Shown piece after piece: positions 6,665 to 14,266 of a DNA stretch of 20,582 nt. The notes beneath the pieces were generated by a model, which ran no database searches, had not been told where the DNA came from, and saw nothing but the letters and a program-made list of their open reading frames with translations. The position numbers and the translations under genes were made by a program. The stretch is from the NCBI GenBank assembly GCA_009926295.1, contig RFPF01000023.1, positions 1 to 20,582 of the forward strand. Direction: 5' to 3'. This stretch comes from Planctomycetia bacterium (lineage in GTDB: Bacteria > Planctomycetota > Planctomycetia > Pirellulales > UBA1268). Numbering within the stretch: the stretch's first letter is position 1; every line of letters starts with the position of its first letter.

Positions 6665-8959
6665 ATGAGTAGGTTCTGCTCCAGAGCGGTTCCAGCATGC
6701 CTCGTCGGCTGCGTAGTCGCGGCCGTCGCGTCACAGTTGCTCCTGTTCGTTCCGCAACTCGTGGCCGCGCCGCCGCCCGCCAAGAAGACGCCCCCCAATC
6801 CGACCACCGCGGCGCTCGACAAAGCCGCGGCTCTCCGCAAGGAGGGCAAGCCCGAGGAGGCGCTCGAGGTTCTGCGCGTCGCCACCCGCGACGTGAAGAA
6901 GCGTCGGGGCGTCGGCCACGCCGAGCTGCTGCCGATCTACGATGCGGCCGGCGAAATCCTCGTGGAAACGGATCCCCGGGCGAAGGCCGAATCGCTCTAC
7001 CGGAAATCGATCGTGATCCGGGAACGTCTCAGGAAGGAGCGCCGCCTGCCCGACGAAGCGGCCCTCGGCCGCACCTGGTATCTCCTCGCCCGCGTCCAGC
7101 TCGCGGCAGCCAAGGTCGAGGATGCTCTCGAATCAGCGACGAAGGCGGTCCGGATCCTCGACGTCGCCCGCGGCCCGACGCACGACGAAACGCTCGCGGC
7201 GTGGGATGTGGCGGCTCGGGCGGTCGCCACGTGCGAGGACCTGCTCGGCCCCGACGACCCGGCATCCAGACGAGCCCGCGAGGGCTTCTCCAGCCTCAAC
7301 GAGGCGTGCGGGCGGTTCGCCGAGGCGATCGAGTCCCGCCGCACGATGCTGGCCGCGCTCGAGAAGCGTCACGGCCCCGACAGCCCCGAGTCGATCGAAG
7401 AAGTCACGCGGTTGAACCGTCTCCTGCTCGACAGCGGACGGGCTGGCGAAGCCATCGCCGCGCAGGAGCGACTGGCCGCCGGAGAGTCAAACGAACGCGA
7501 AGCGGCCGAGGCCCGACTCGCCGCCCTGCGGCTGCTCGCGGATCTGCACCTCGCCGCCGAGCAGTTCACCGCAGCCACGGACGCCTGTGAACGTGCCCTC
7601 GCCGTCAGCGAGTCGCTCCACGCGAGGGGCGATCCGGAAATCCGGCTCGATCGGATCGCCGCGATCGCCATCGAGGCCCGCCGCGGCCGAGGGCCGGATC
7701 CCTCCGTCATCGCAGACGTCGTGGCGGGCCCCGAGGAGGAAAAAATCGTTCCCGCACTGGTGCAGGCCCTGGCCCGCGCGGCGGCGGTCCTGCTCGAGCG
7801 CGGCGATGTCGAGGACGCCCGCGTGTTCGCGCTGCGTGCCATCGACTGCGAGGGGGCTTGGAAGGGCATCCCCGTAACCGCTCGGTTCGAGCATCGACTG
7901 CTGCTCGGACGCAGCCTGCTGGCACTGAAAAATCCGGAGGCCAAAGACGTGCTCGGCACCGCTGCAGCCGAAGCCCGCTCGACGCTCGGCCCCGGCGCCG
8001 CGCTCACGTCGCTGCTCGAATTGGCGTTGGCAGAGTGTGAACCCGGGGAAGATGACGACGGCAACCCGCTGCCGGATCTCGCAGTCACGACGGTTCAACG
8101 GATCCTCGAGCGCGGGCTCCCGCGCCGCGATTTCGCGCAGGAGTTGGACATCGCCAGGGGACTCGCCGCCGTCGTGGCGCGAACGGCCTCCCTTCAGGGC
8201 AACGCGAACGACCCCCCTCCTGCCACGCTGTGGGATGCCTGGATCGCCTCGCGCGCACGGCAGTTCGGCGAGGAACATCGGGTGACTGCAACCGCCAAAC
8301 TCCTCGCAGGCGGTACCCGGCTCGCGGCCCGCGACCCCAAGGCCGCGCTGCCGCTGCTCCGCGCGGGTGCCGCAACGCTCGAGAAGCGCCTGGGGAACGA
8401 CCATCCCGACGTGGGCGGTGCCCTGCTCCTCGTGGGGCTCTGCGAACGAGCGGCTGGCGACGACGCGGCCGAGCGCTCGCTCGAGCGGGCGCTCTCGATC
8501 TGGACGAAGGTCGCGGGCGACGACAACGCGGCGGCGGCCGCCGCCGCCCACGCGCTCGCCATGACGAAGGTCGCCGCGGGCCGCACCGTCGAGGCGATTC
8601 CCCTCCTCGAACGCGTCCAGGCGGCGTATCAAAAATATGGCCAAAACGATGCCTGGCGTACGGCCGAGGTGATCGTGCCGCTCGCGGTCGCCTACCTCGA
8701 ACGCAAGGACAAGGAGCGTGCCCTCGCCGTCGCCGTCGCCGCCGCCAAACTCGACTGCTGGCAGCCTCGGGGCTTGCACGCGAGCGATCTCGAGCAGCGG
8801 GCGCTGACGCTCGCGAGCCTCGCGGGAGTGCTGCGGTCGGTGGGCGAGGAGGATGCGGGTACCGATGCCCAGCGGCGGGCCCGAGGGCTGGCGACGCGAC
8901 TCGACAATCCCCGCCCGGTGCTCGCCGAGGTCGATCGCCGGGCCACCGGCACGAACTGA
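6665..8959 (+). CDS. Large secreted TPR-repeat protein
   Basis: This 764-residue protein starts at the ATG at 6665. Its N-terminal signal peptide has a hydrophobic core at about residues 11-33 and likely cleavage after VAA near residue 35. The rest is almost wholly alpha-helical repeats of the TPR type. Recognisable units include ALRKEGKPEEALEVL near residue 60 and, near residues 575-610, GNDHPDVGGALLLVG with AAERSLERALSIW, the kinesin-light-chain-style linker and helix pattern also seen in the 2932-4233 protein. No enzyme motif is visible, so a periplasmic or envelope scaffold is the best inference. It lies 30 bases after the PEP-CTERM gene on the same strand and is convergent with the gene ending at 9005. 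The Ala/Arg/Glu-rich composition matches the host. Confidence 0.88.
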   Translation: MSRFCSRAVPACLVGCVVAAVASQLLLFVPQLVAAPPPAKKTPPNPTTAALDKAAALRKEGKPEEALEVLRVATRDVKKRRGVGHAELLPIYDAAGEILVETDPRAKAESLYRKSIVIRERLRKERRLPDEAALGRTWYLLARVQLAAAKVEDALESATKAVRILDVARGPTHDETLAAWDVAARAVATCEDLLGPDDPASRRAREGFSSLNEACGRFAEAIESRRTMLAALEKRHGPDSPESIEEVTRLNRLLLDSGRAGEAIAAQERLAAGESNEREAAEARLAALRLLADLHLAAEQFTAATDACERALAVSESLHARGDPEIRLDRIAAIAIEARRGRGPDPSVIADVVAGPEEEKIVPALVQALARAAAVLLERGDVEDARVFALRAIDCEGAWKGIPVTARFEHRLLLGRSLLALKNPEAKDVLGTAAAEARSTLGPGAALTSLLELALAECEPGEDDDGNPLPDLAVTTVQRILERGLPRRDFAQELDIARGLAAVVARTASLQGNANDPPPATLWDAWIASRARQFGEEHRVTATAKLLAGGTRLAARDPKAALPLLRAGAATLEKRLGNDHPDVGGALLLVGLCERAAGDDAAERSLERALSIWTKVAGDDNAAAAAAAHALAMTKVAAGRTVEAIPLLERVQAAYQKYGQNDAWRTAEVIVPLAVAYLERKDKERALAVAVAAAKLDCWQPRGLHASDLEQRALTLASLAGVLRSVGEEDAGTDAQRRARGLATRLDNPRPVLAEVDRRATGTN

Positions 8960-9004
8960 ACGGCACACGCATCGGGCACACGGTCGCCCGTTGCCACGCG
9001 CGGG

Positions 9005-10315
9005 TCAGGGCATCGCCCGGATGAGCGGCATCACCCGCTGGGTTGCGGCATCGACCGCATCGGCGACGGCTGGATCCTGGGGCTTGCGGGCCTCGGCGGC
9101 GGGGACGTTCTTGGCCACCGCGGCGAGCGACGCCCGCCACGGCCATGCCTCGTTGAATAGTTTGTCGTGCTTTTCGAGGAGAGTCCTCGCCTCCCCGGCG
9201 AGCGCCGCCACGCGTTTCGCCTGCTCGCGGGCCGGGAAGGTTCGCCCGGCTGCTTCGCTCGCCCGACGCCGTGCCTCGGCGATGCCCGCGGCGAGGATCG
9301 TCGGCTGCAGACGGTCTGGATGCATCTCATCGAGCATCGCCTTCTGGAGGTGGAGGGCCCGATCGATCGTCTCTTCCGCCACGTCGGCGGCCCCTGCGAA
9401 GAGCTGCATTTCCGCCAGGCACGCGAGCAGATCGACGCGGATTCGATCCGCTTCCAGCCGCATTCTTTCCCCGGCGTCGTCCTTCGCCGCCTCGTTGTCG
9501 GCGACTGCGGTGAGCATTTCCTCCGCACGCTCCACCGCCTGCGTGAGCTGCCTGACGACGTCCATCCGAACCTTCGTCGCGGCACCACGTCCGGCGGCGT
9601 CGGCTTTTTCCGCACCGGGAAGGAGCATCCTCGCGAGCGCGAACATCGCCCCCAGCTTGATCGATTCGATGTCGCTGGCCAGCATGCGAGCCCGTGGCGA
9701 TTGGGCCAGCGGAGCCCCCGCCCCCTCGAGTCGCTCTGTCAGCCCCTGCCGGGCGGCCGCAGCCTGCTTGGAGAGTTGCTCGAACTGCGCAAGCCAGCCG
9801 GCGAGTTTCTCCGGCTCCGCGGAACCGCCATCCTGCCTGAGCCGATCCACGACGAGCCCCATCCGCTGGTCGAGCAGATCGACGAAGACCAGTTCGAAAG
9901 GTACGAGCGCCGCCGCAGCCTGATCACCACCCGCCCGCACCGCGAGTCCGAGCCGCCGCTGGAACTCTCGGTCTGTGTAGGCCTTGTAGGCGACGCCGAG
10001 CGACTCTTCCGCCGCATCGAGATCGCCGATACGGCGCTGGAGAACCGCCCGGGCGAGGAGCAGCTCGACCATCGCCCGCGTGCGCGGCACGAAGGTGTTG
10101 TCTTTGGACCTGGGACGGGCCTCTTCTTCGAGGGCTCCCGCCTCGGCGATCGCCGCCGCATATTCGCCGCCGTCGATGAGCTGGATGAGACGCTTGGCGT
10201 CGAGGCCGTCCTCCTGGGCGGATGCGGTGCAACACGCGGCCGCGAGCATGCACACCACGACCTGCCGCCTGCGAAAGCCGCTCAGCCGCCACCCGGGGGA
10301 TGCGTCAGAAATCAT
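9005..10315 (-). CDS. Secreted helical-repeat protein, last gene of the GspE-like operon
   Basis: This 436-residue protein has a signal peptide (Arg-rich start, hydrophobic core VVVCMLAAACC, likely cleavage after TASA near residue 33). It is not a convincing lipoprotein because the residue at -3 of the first candidate Cys is Ala. The mature part is helical with TPR-like stretches, for example LLLARAVLQRRIGDLDAAEE, and a kinesin-light-chain-like linker in the second half (EMHPDRLQPTILAAGIAEA). No catalytic motif is seen and I do not recognise a named family. Its ATG overlaps the stop of the upstream CvpA-like gene by 11 bases (GATGATTTCTGA), so it is probably translationally coupled to it and shares a transcript with the GspE-like ATPase. 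A periplasmic partner of the membrane machine is a reasonable inference. Confidence 0.82.
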   Translation of the reverse strand: MISDASPGWRLSGFRRRQVVVCMLAAACCTASAQEDGLDAKRLIQLIDGGEYAAAIAEAGALEEEARPRSKDNTFVPRTRAMVELLLARAVLQRRIGDLDAAEESLGVAYKAYTDREFQRRLGLAVRAGGDQAAAALVPFELVFVDLLDQRMGLVVDRLRQDGGSAEPEKLAGWLAQFEQLSKQAAAARQGLTERLEGAGAPLAQSPRARMLASDIESIKLGAMFALARMLLPGAEKADAAGRGAATKVRMDVVRQLTQAVERAEEMLTAVADNEAAKDDAGERMRLEADRIRVDLLACLAEMQLFAGAADVAEETIDRALHLQKAMLDEMHPDRLQPTILAAGIAEARRRASEAAGRTFPAREQAKRVAALAGEARTLLEKHDKLFNEAWPWRASLAAVAKNVPAAEARKPQDPAVADAVDAATQRVMPLIRAMP

Positions 10316-11195
10316 CCTCGAACTCCTCCTGTGCCGCTGCCTGCCCGCCGGGGGCTGCCGCCGGGGCGCCGGCCTCCGCCACCTCCTCGGGCGCCGGTTT
10401 CTTCACATCGGGCCGCTCCCGCGGCGAGGAGTTGAGGGATGAATCCCAGCAGCCCGTGATGTATTTGTCGAGGACGCCGATCCGCCGGCTTCCGTTGCCG
10501 TCCACATCGACGAAATACAGATCCTTGGTGTAGGTGTCGTTCCCATCGAGGTCGCGGAAGGGGTCTTTCTCCGTCTGCTTCGAGTCGCCGTCGACGTCGC
10601 ACCACGGCTCATTCGTGAGTTTCGCCGAAAGCGACGTGCTCCGCGATGCCGGCTCCCCATCGAGGACGAGCGACCAGCCCCCCTCGGGCGTCTCGTGCGT
10701 CTCGGGTGCGAGCCGCCCCACGGCCCGCAGGACGAGGCTGCCCGCGTCGAGAAACATGCTGCCGCCCGCCGGCTTGAGCCAGCCCGGCAGCGGCACGATC
10801 GACAGCGTGACGAGCACACAGCCGGCGATGACGATTCCCGCCACCCCACCGGCCACAGCGCCGCCGATCCGGTCGACGAGCGGATGGATGTCGAGCGAGC
10901 CGTCTTCATCGCCGCGATGCAGGAAATAGATCAGCAGGCCGAACGGCACCCAGCAGGCCAGGAGGAACGCCACGAGGATCGCGAACCACTGGTAATCGGT
11001 GCCCTGTGGCAGGAGGGGCTCGGCCGTGAGCCGGATGAATTCCGCGACGCCGGCGGCGACCGGCTCGTGCACGAGGAAGGCGAGCCCGAAGGATGCCGCC
11101 ATCTCGAGGGCGACGGATGTCGCCCAGTGCAGCCCCTTCGTGGACCCGAGCCAGACGGCCCCGAGCACCGCGGCGATGACGAGAAGGTCGTACAT
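10305..11195 (-). CDS. CvpA-like four-span membrane protein with a C-terminal triple DxDG repeat
   Basis: This 296-residue protein has an N-terminal half resembling the CvpA/colicin V production family: hydrophobic segments near residues 3-18, 28-55, 70-92 and 110-135, starting MYDLLVIAAVLGAVWLGSTKG, with a conserved-looking HPLVDRIGGAVAGGVAG stretch before the last span. The C-terminal half is unusual. DVDGD (200), DLDGN (215) and DVDGN (230) occur with an exact 15-residue period, bracketed by WC (198-199) and CW (249-250). This resembles acidic calcium-binding loops and a possible disulfide-closed module, although the classic EF-hand or dockerin spacing is not met. A Pro/Ala/Glu-rich tail ends EEFEDDF. 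It starts 18 bases after the ATPase stop and overlaps the next gene. The CvpA relation is a judgement by topology and sequence feel. Confidence 0.8.
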   Translation of the reverse strand: MYDLLVIAAVLGAVWLGSTKGLHWATSVALEMAASFGLAFLVHEPVAAGVAEFIRLTAEPLLPQGTDYQWFAILVAFLLACWVPFGLLIYFLHRGDEDGSLDIHPLVDRIGGAVAGGVAGIVIAGCVLVTLSIVPLPGWLKPAGGSMFLDAGSLVLRAVGRLAPETHETPEGGWSLVLDGEPASRSTSLSAKLTNEPWCDVDGDSKQTEKDPFRDLDGNDTYTKDLYFVDVDGNGSRRIGVLDKYITGCWDSSLNSSPRERPDVKKPAPEEVAEAGAPAAAPGGQAAAQEEFEDDF

Positions 11196-11213
11196 GGGCT
11201 CGATCGTTTAGGA

Positions 11214-12947
11214 TCAGGTCGTGACGCGCAGAATCTCGCTGACGCTCGTCTGCCCCTTGATGACCTTCATCAGGCCGTCGATCTGGAGCGTCTGCGTGCC
11301 GCTTTTGATGGCGGCTTTCTTGAGGTCGCCCACGACGGGCTGATCCGAGATCAGATCCCGGATACCGTCGTTCATGACGAGCAGTTCGTGGATGCCCATC
11401 CGCCCCTTGAAGCCGGTGCCGCGGCAGTGCTCGCAGCCCTTCTCCCGGTAGATGTGACCGATCTCGCCGTCGCGCAGCTTGAACTTCTTGAGCAGGCCGG
11501 GCGGTGGATCGCACTTCTGCTTGCACTTCTCGCAGAGTTTGCGGGCCAACCGCTGACCGAGCACCGCCGTGACGGCAGTCTGGATGAGCGTGGGATCGAG
11601 GCCGAGGTCGAGGAGCCTCGTGATCGTGGCCACCGTGTCGTTGGCGTGGAGCGTCGAAAACACGAAGTGCCCGGTGAGGGCCGCCTGGCAGGCGATTTCG
11701 GCGGTCTCCTTGTCGCGGATCTCGCCCACGAGCAGCACGTCCGGGTCCTGACGGAGCACGCTCCGCAGGATCTTGGCGAACGACACCTCGGCCTGGCTGT
11801 TGACCGCGATCTGCGTGATGTTCTCGAGGCGGTATTCGACCGGGTCTTCGATGGTGGTGATGTTGTGCTTGTGGGCGTCGATCTCGCTCAGCGACGCATA
11901 CACCGTCGTCGTCTTGCCGGAGCCGGTCGGCCCGACCACCAAAAACATCCCGTACGGCTTGTGGATGATCTCGTTGAGCCGCTTGAGCACCTGCGGCCGC
12001 AGGCCGATCGAATCCAGGCCCGACTTCATCACCCCGCCCGACGACTGCAGGAGCCGGAGCACCATCTTTTCACCGTAACTCGTCGGTGTGGAAGCGGCAC
12101 GGATGTCGTATTTCGCCGCGTCGAGGGTCGCGGCGAACGTGCCGTCCTGCGGGCGGCGGCGCTCGGCGATGTTCATGTCGGAAAGCACCTTGAGCGTGGA
12201 CATCACGCCCCGGCCCTCCTGGATCGGCATCTTGTCGATGTCCTGGAGCACGCCGTCGATGCGGAACCGGACGAAGTACTGCTGCTCCTGGGGTTCGAGG
12301 TGGATGTCGGTCGCCTCGGCCCGCATCGCGGCCATGAGCATCTTGCGGGAGTTGCGCACGTTGTCCGACATCGCCTCCGGATCGTCCGTCGCGATCGCCG
12401 GCGTGCCGTCTTTCTTGAGGAAGGTGAACACGCCGTTGTCCGCGGCCGTTGCCACGCCCTCGGCCGCTGCCGGATCGCCGCGCTTCGCCTTCGCCTTGCC
12501 GAGGCCCCCGATGAGCGCCTTGAGCCGCTCTGCGAGCGTGGGAGCCGGTTGCTTCTCCGCCCGCTGCCGCTCGGTCGCGCGTTTGGACGCCGCCCGGACT
12601 TCCGCGGCGATGTTCGCCATTCCCCCGCGAGAAAGAAATCGGCGGCTTTCCGGCACGACAGCGTCACGCTTCCTCACGAACCCCACGAGGGCCGCCGCCG
12701 CCGCAGCGGCGGCGACGGGTATCGCGATCGGGCCGGCCGCGAGGAATCCACCGAGCAGGGCGAGGCCGCATGCGGCGACCGCCACCGCCCAGCGATCGGC
12801 ATGGGGAATCTCCAGCGTTTGCCCCGTCGCGTGCACCCACCGCGTGGCCGACGTGCAAGCCGCCGCCGCCGCCGCGAACGCCGCCCAGAGCAGGAGGCCC
12901 AGCCACGGGAACGCCTGGAACGAGGGATTATCAATCGCCGCGAACAC
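11214..12947 (-). CDS. GspE/PilB-type secretion or pilus ATPase with an N-terminal membrane domain
   Basis: This 577-residue cytoplasmic motor ATPase starts at a GTG at 12947. The C-terminal two thirds are typical of type II secretion/type IV pilus assembly ATPases: DIHLEP and RIDG near 214-232, Walker A GPTGSGKTTT from 339, the Asp box TIEDPVEY from 365, Walker B LLVGEIRD (405-412, Glu409), His box STLHAND (431-437), and a zinc tetracysteine C472-x2-C475...C505-x2-C508. The first 170 residues lack a recognisable GspE/PilB N-terminal domain. They contain two hydrophobic stretches (about 14-31 and 54-91) and an Ala/Lys-rich linker, so the motor looks membrane-anchored. Downstream genes follow at 18 bases and with an overlap, forming a probable three-gene operon. 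GspF, GspD and prepilin peptidase are not nearby in this window. Confidence 0.95.
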   Translation of the reverse strand: MFAAIDNPSFQAFPWLGLLLWAAFAAAAAACTSATRWVHATGQTLEIPHADRWAVAVAACGLALLGGFLAAGPIAIPVAAAAAAAALVGFVRKRDAVVPESRRFLSRGGMANIAAEVRAASKRATERQRAEKQPAPTLAERLKALIGGLGKAKAKRGDPAAAEGVATAADNGVFTFLKKDGTPAIATDDPEAMSDNVRNSRKMLMAAMRAEATDIHLEPQEQQYFVRFRIDGVLQDIDKMPIQEGRGVMSTLKVLSDMNIAERRRPQDGTFAATLDAAKYDIRAASTPTSYGEKMVLRLLQSSGGVMKSGLDSIGLRPQVLKRLNEIIHKPYGMFLVVGPTGSGKTTTVYASLSEIDAHKHNITTIEDPVEYRLENITQIAVNSQAEVSFAKILRSVLRQDPDVLLVGEIRDKETAEIACQAALTGHFVFSTLHANDTVATITRLLDLGLDPTLIQTAVTAVLGQRLARKLCEKCKQKCDPPPGLLKKFKLRDGEIGHIYREKGCEHCRGTGFKGRMGIHELLVMNDGIRDLISDQPVVGDLKKAAIKSGTQTLQIDGLMKVIKGQTSVSEILRVTT

Positions 12948-12960
12948 CGAGTTCCATCTC

Positions 12961-12994
12961 CCTTGCCAAGGCCGCTGGGCTGCAGCCCGCGGCC
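12961..12994 (-). other. Hairpin cluster in the leader of the GspE-like gene
   Basis: A palindrome GGGCTGCAGCCC (12977-12988) is flanked by GGCCGC (12970-12975) and GCGGCC (12989-12994), giving an 11-bp stem with a one-base bulge. Directly beside it is CCTTGCCAAGG (12961-12971). In the minus-strand transcript both fold just before the ribosome site region of the GTG at 12947. They are not followed by Ts on either strand, so they are not terminators. The rest of 12948-13191 shows no gene; an AT-rich patch lies at about 13068-13085. Confidence 0.45.
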
Positions 12995-13191
12995 GAAAAA
13001 CGGGAAGAACCGGCCACTGCGGGTTATCCCCCGCTTGGCAAAGCGTGTAAAGGACGCAGAGGCCACCTCATTATTTTCTCACAATCGGCCGCCTCACCGG
13101 TTCCTAACGGACTGCACGTAGCATCTTGGTCGATGCAGCGGTGAACCTGCCTGCAGCCCTCCCCAGCCCGCAGCCCTTCCCGGAACTCGAC

Positions 13192-14262
13192 ATGAGCAAC
13201 TCGCCTTCGCCGCGCCGGCGGTCCGCCTTCACCCTGGTGGAACTCCTCGTGACGATCTCGATCATCGGCGTGCTCGTCGGCATGCTGCTGCCCGCGCTCA
13301 GCATGGCCCGCGAGGCCGCCCGCCGCAGTTCTTGCATGAACAACCTGTCGCAGATCGGCAAGGCCCTGATCACGTACGACGCCGACAAGACCGTCCTGCC
13401 CGGATGGCGGAACCCGCTCGACACCCTGACGTCGCAGCGGGTCGCCGCAAACGACAAGCCGAACGCCCTGGTGTCGTGGACGGTGATGATCCTGCCGTTC
13501 TTCGATCAGCGCGAGATCTACGACTGGCACGAAACGTACACCAACGGCGCCGCCGTGGACGACGTGGCGAGGAAGCGGATTCCGGGCTACGTCTGCCCGT
13601 CGGCGTCGAGCGATCTCCGCGGCGGGCCACTCACCTACATGGGCAACGGCGGCACCGGCGCGGAGACGCTCAACGGCACCGACCAGTGGCGGGGTGACGG
13701 GGTGTTCCTGGACGCCGCGGGAAACGCCGCCACGGCAGCCTGGCACATCAGCACCTCGGGAAGCGCGTACAACCCAGCCCGCGGCTCGCTCACGCAGGTT
13801 GGCGCCGCCGACGGCGCCGGCTGCACGCTGCTCGTGGCGGAGCGGTCGGGGCTGACGGCACCCACCGACGCGGCGTGGGCGGCGAGGCCGCTGCCCGCCC
13901 AGCCGAACGCGAACGCCGTCGTGACGACACACCTGATCCTCCACCCGCCGCAGTTGGCGGCTGGGCAGGAACCGCCCGCCGGCAAGCGGACGGTGAACCC
14001 GACCGCCGAGACGGCTCCGCTCTCCACCACCGACTGGGCCCTGCGATTCCCGTCGTCACGTCATCCGGGCGGCACGGGCGTCGTTTTCTGCGACGGCCAC
14101 ACCCGCTTCCTCAGCGAAAAGATCGAGCCCTGGGTCTATTCCCAGATGCTCACGACGAACCGCCGCCTGCGATCGCCACGAGCCACGCAATGGGAGCGGT
14201 ACATCGGCGAGGGCGGCGGCTGGGTGCACTACATCTTCGACGAGAACGACGTCGACAAGTAG
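13192..14262 (+). CDS. DUF1559-family prepilin-type protein with H-x9-DG motif
   Basis: I start at the ATG at 13192 (356 residues), which gives the usual short leader MSNSPSPRRRSA before FTLVELLVTISIIGVLVGML. A GTG further upstream (13126) would add 22 residues. After the hydrophobic helix comes LLPALSMAREAARRSSCMNN, the hallmark of the large planctomycete DUF1559 family, and near the C-terminus H-PGGTGVVFC-DG, an exact H-x9-DG motif. The residue before the predicted cleavage site is Ala12, not the usual Gly. The protein is expected to be membrane-inserted and processed by a prepilin peptidase, with the globular domain outside the inner membrane; function across the family is unknown. It is divergent from the GspE-like operon and convergent, 4 bases apart, with the TMTC-like gene. 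Confidence 0.93.
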   Translation: MSNSPSPRRRSAFTLVELLVTISIIGVLVGMLLPALSMAREAARRSSCMNNLSQIGKALITYDADKTVLPGWRNPLDTLTSQRVAANDKPNALVSWTVMILPFFDQREIYDWHETYTNGAAVDDVARKRIPGYVCPSASSDLRGGPLTYMGNGGTGAETLNGTDQWRGDGVFLDAAGNAATAAWHISTSGSAYNPARGSLTQVGAADGAGCTLLVAERSGLTAPTDAAWAARPLPAQPNANAVVTTHLILHPPQLAAGQEPPAGKRTVNPTAETAPLSTTDWALRFPSSRHPGGTGVVFCDGHTRFLSEKIEPWVYSQMLTTNRRLRSPRATQWERYIGEGGGWVHYIFDENDVDK

Positions 14263-14266
14263 CGGC

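Noticed and set aside
8960..9004. Possible terminator between the convergent genes
   Set aside because: There is only a 5-bp CGGGC/GCCCG pair with no T-run; too weak to call.
9167..10435. Plus-strand open frame of 422 codons opposite the secreted helical-repeat protein
   Set aside because: The minus-strand gene has a signal peptide, a coupled start and regular helical composition; the plus-strand product has none of these.
10903..11526. Minus-strand open frame of about 206 codons overlapping the ATPase C-terminus and CvpA-like N-terminus
   Set aside because: It is out of frame with both motif-bearing genes, and its translation is Arg-rich.
10695..13121. Very long plus-strand open frame (808 codons) opposite the GspE-like and CvpA-like genes
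   Set aside because: The minus-strand genes have clear family motifs. The antisense frame is rich in Arg, His and Asp and has no recognisable domain; it stays open because the GC-rich sense genes avoid TTA, CTA and TCA codons.
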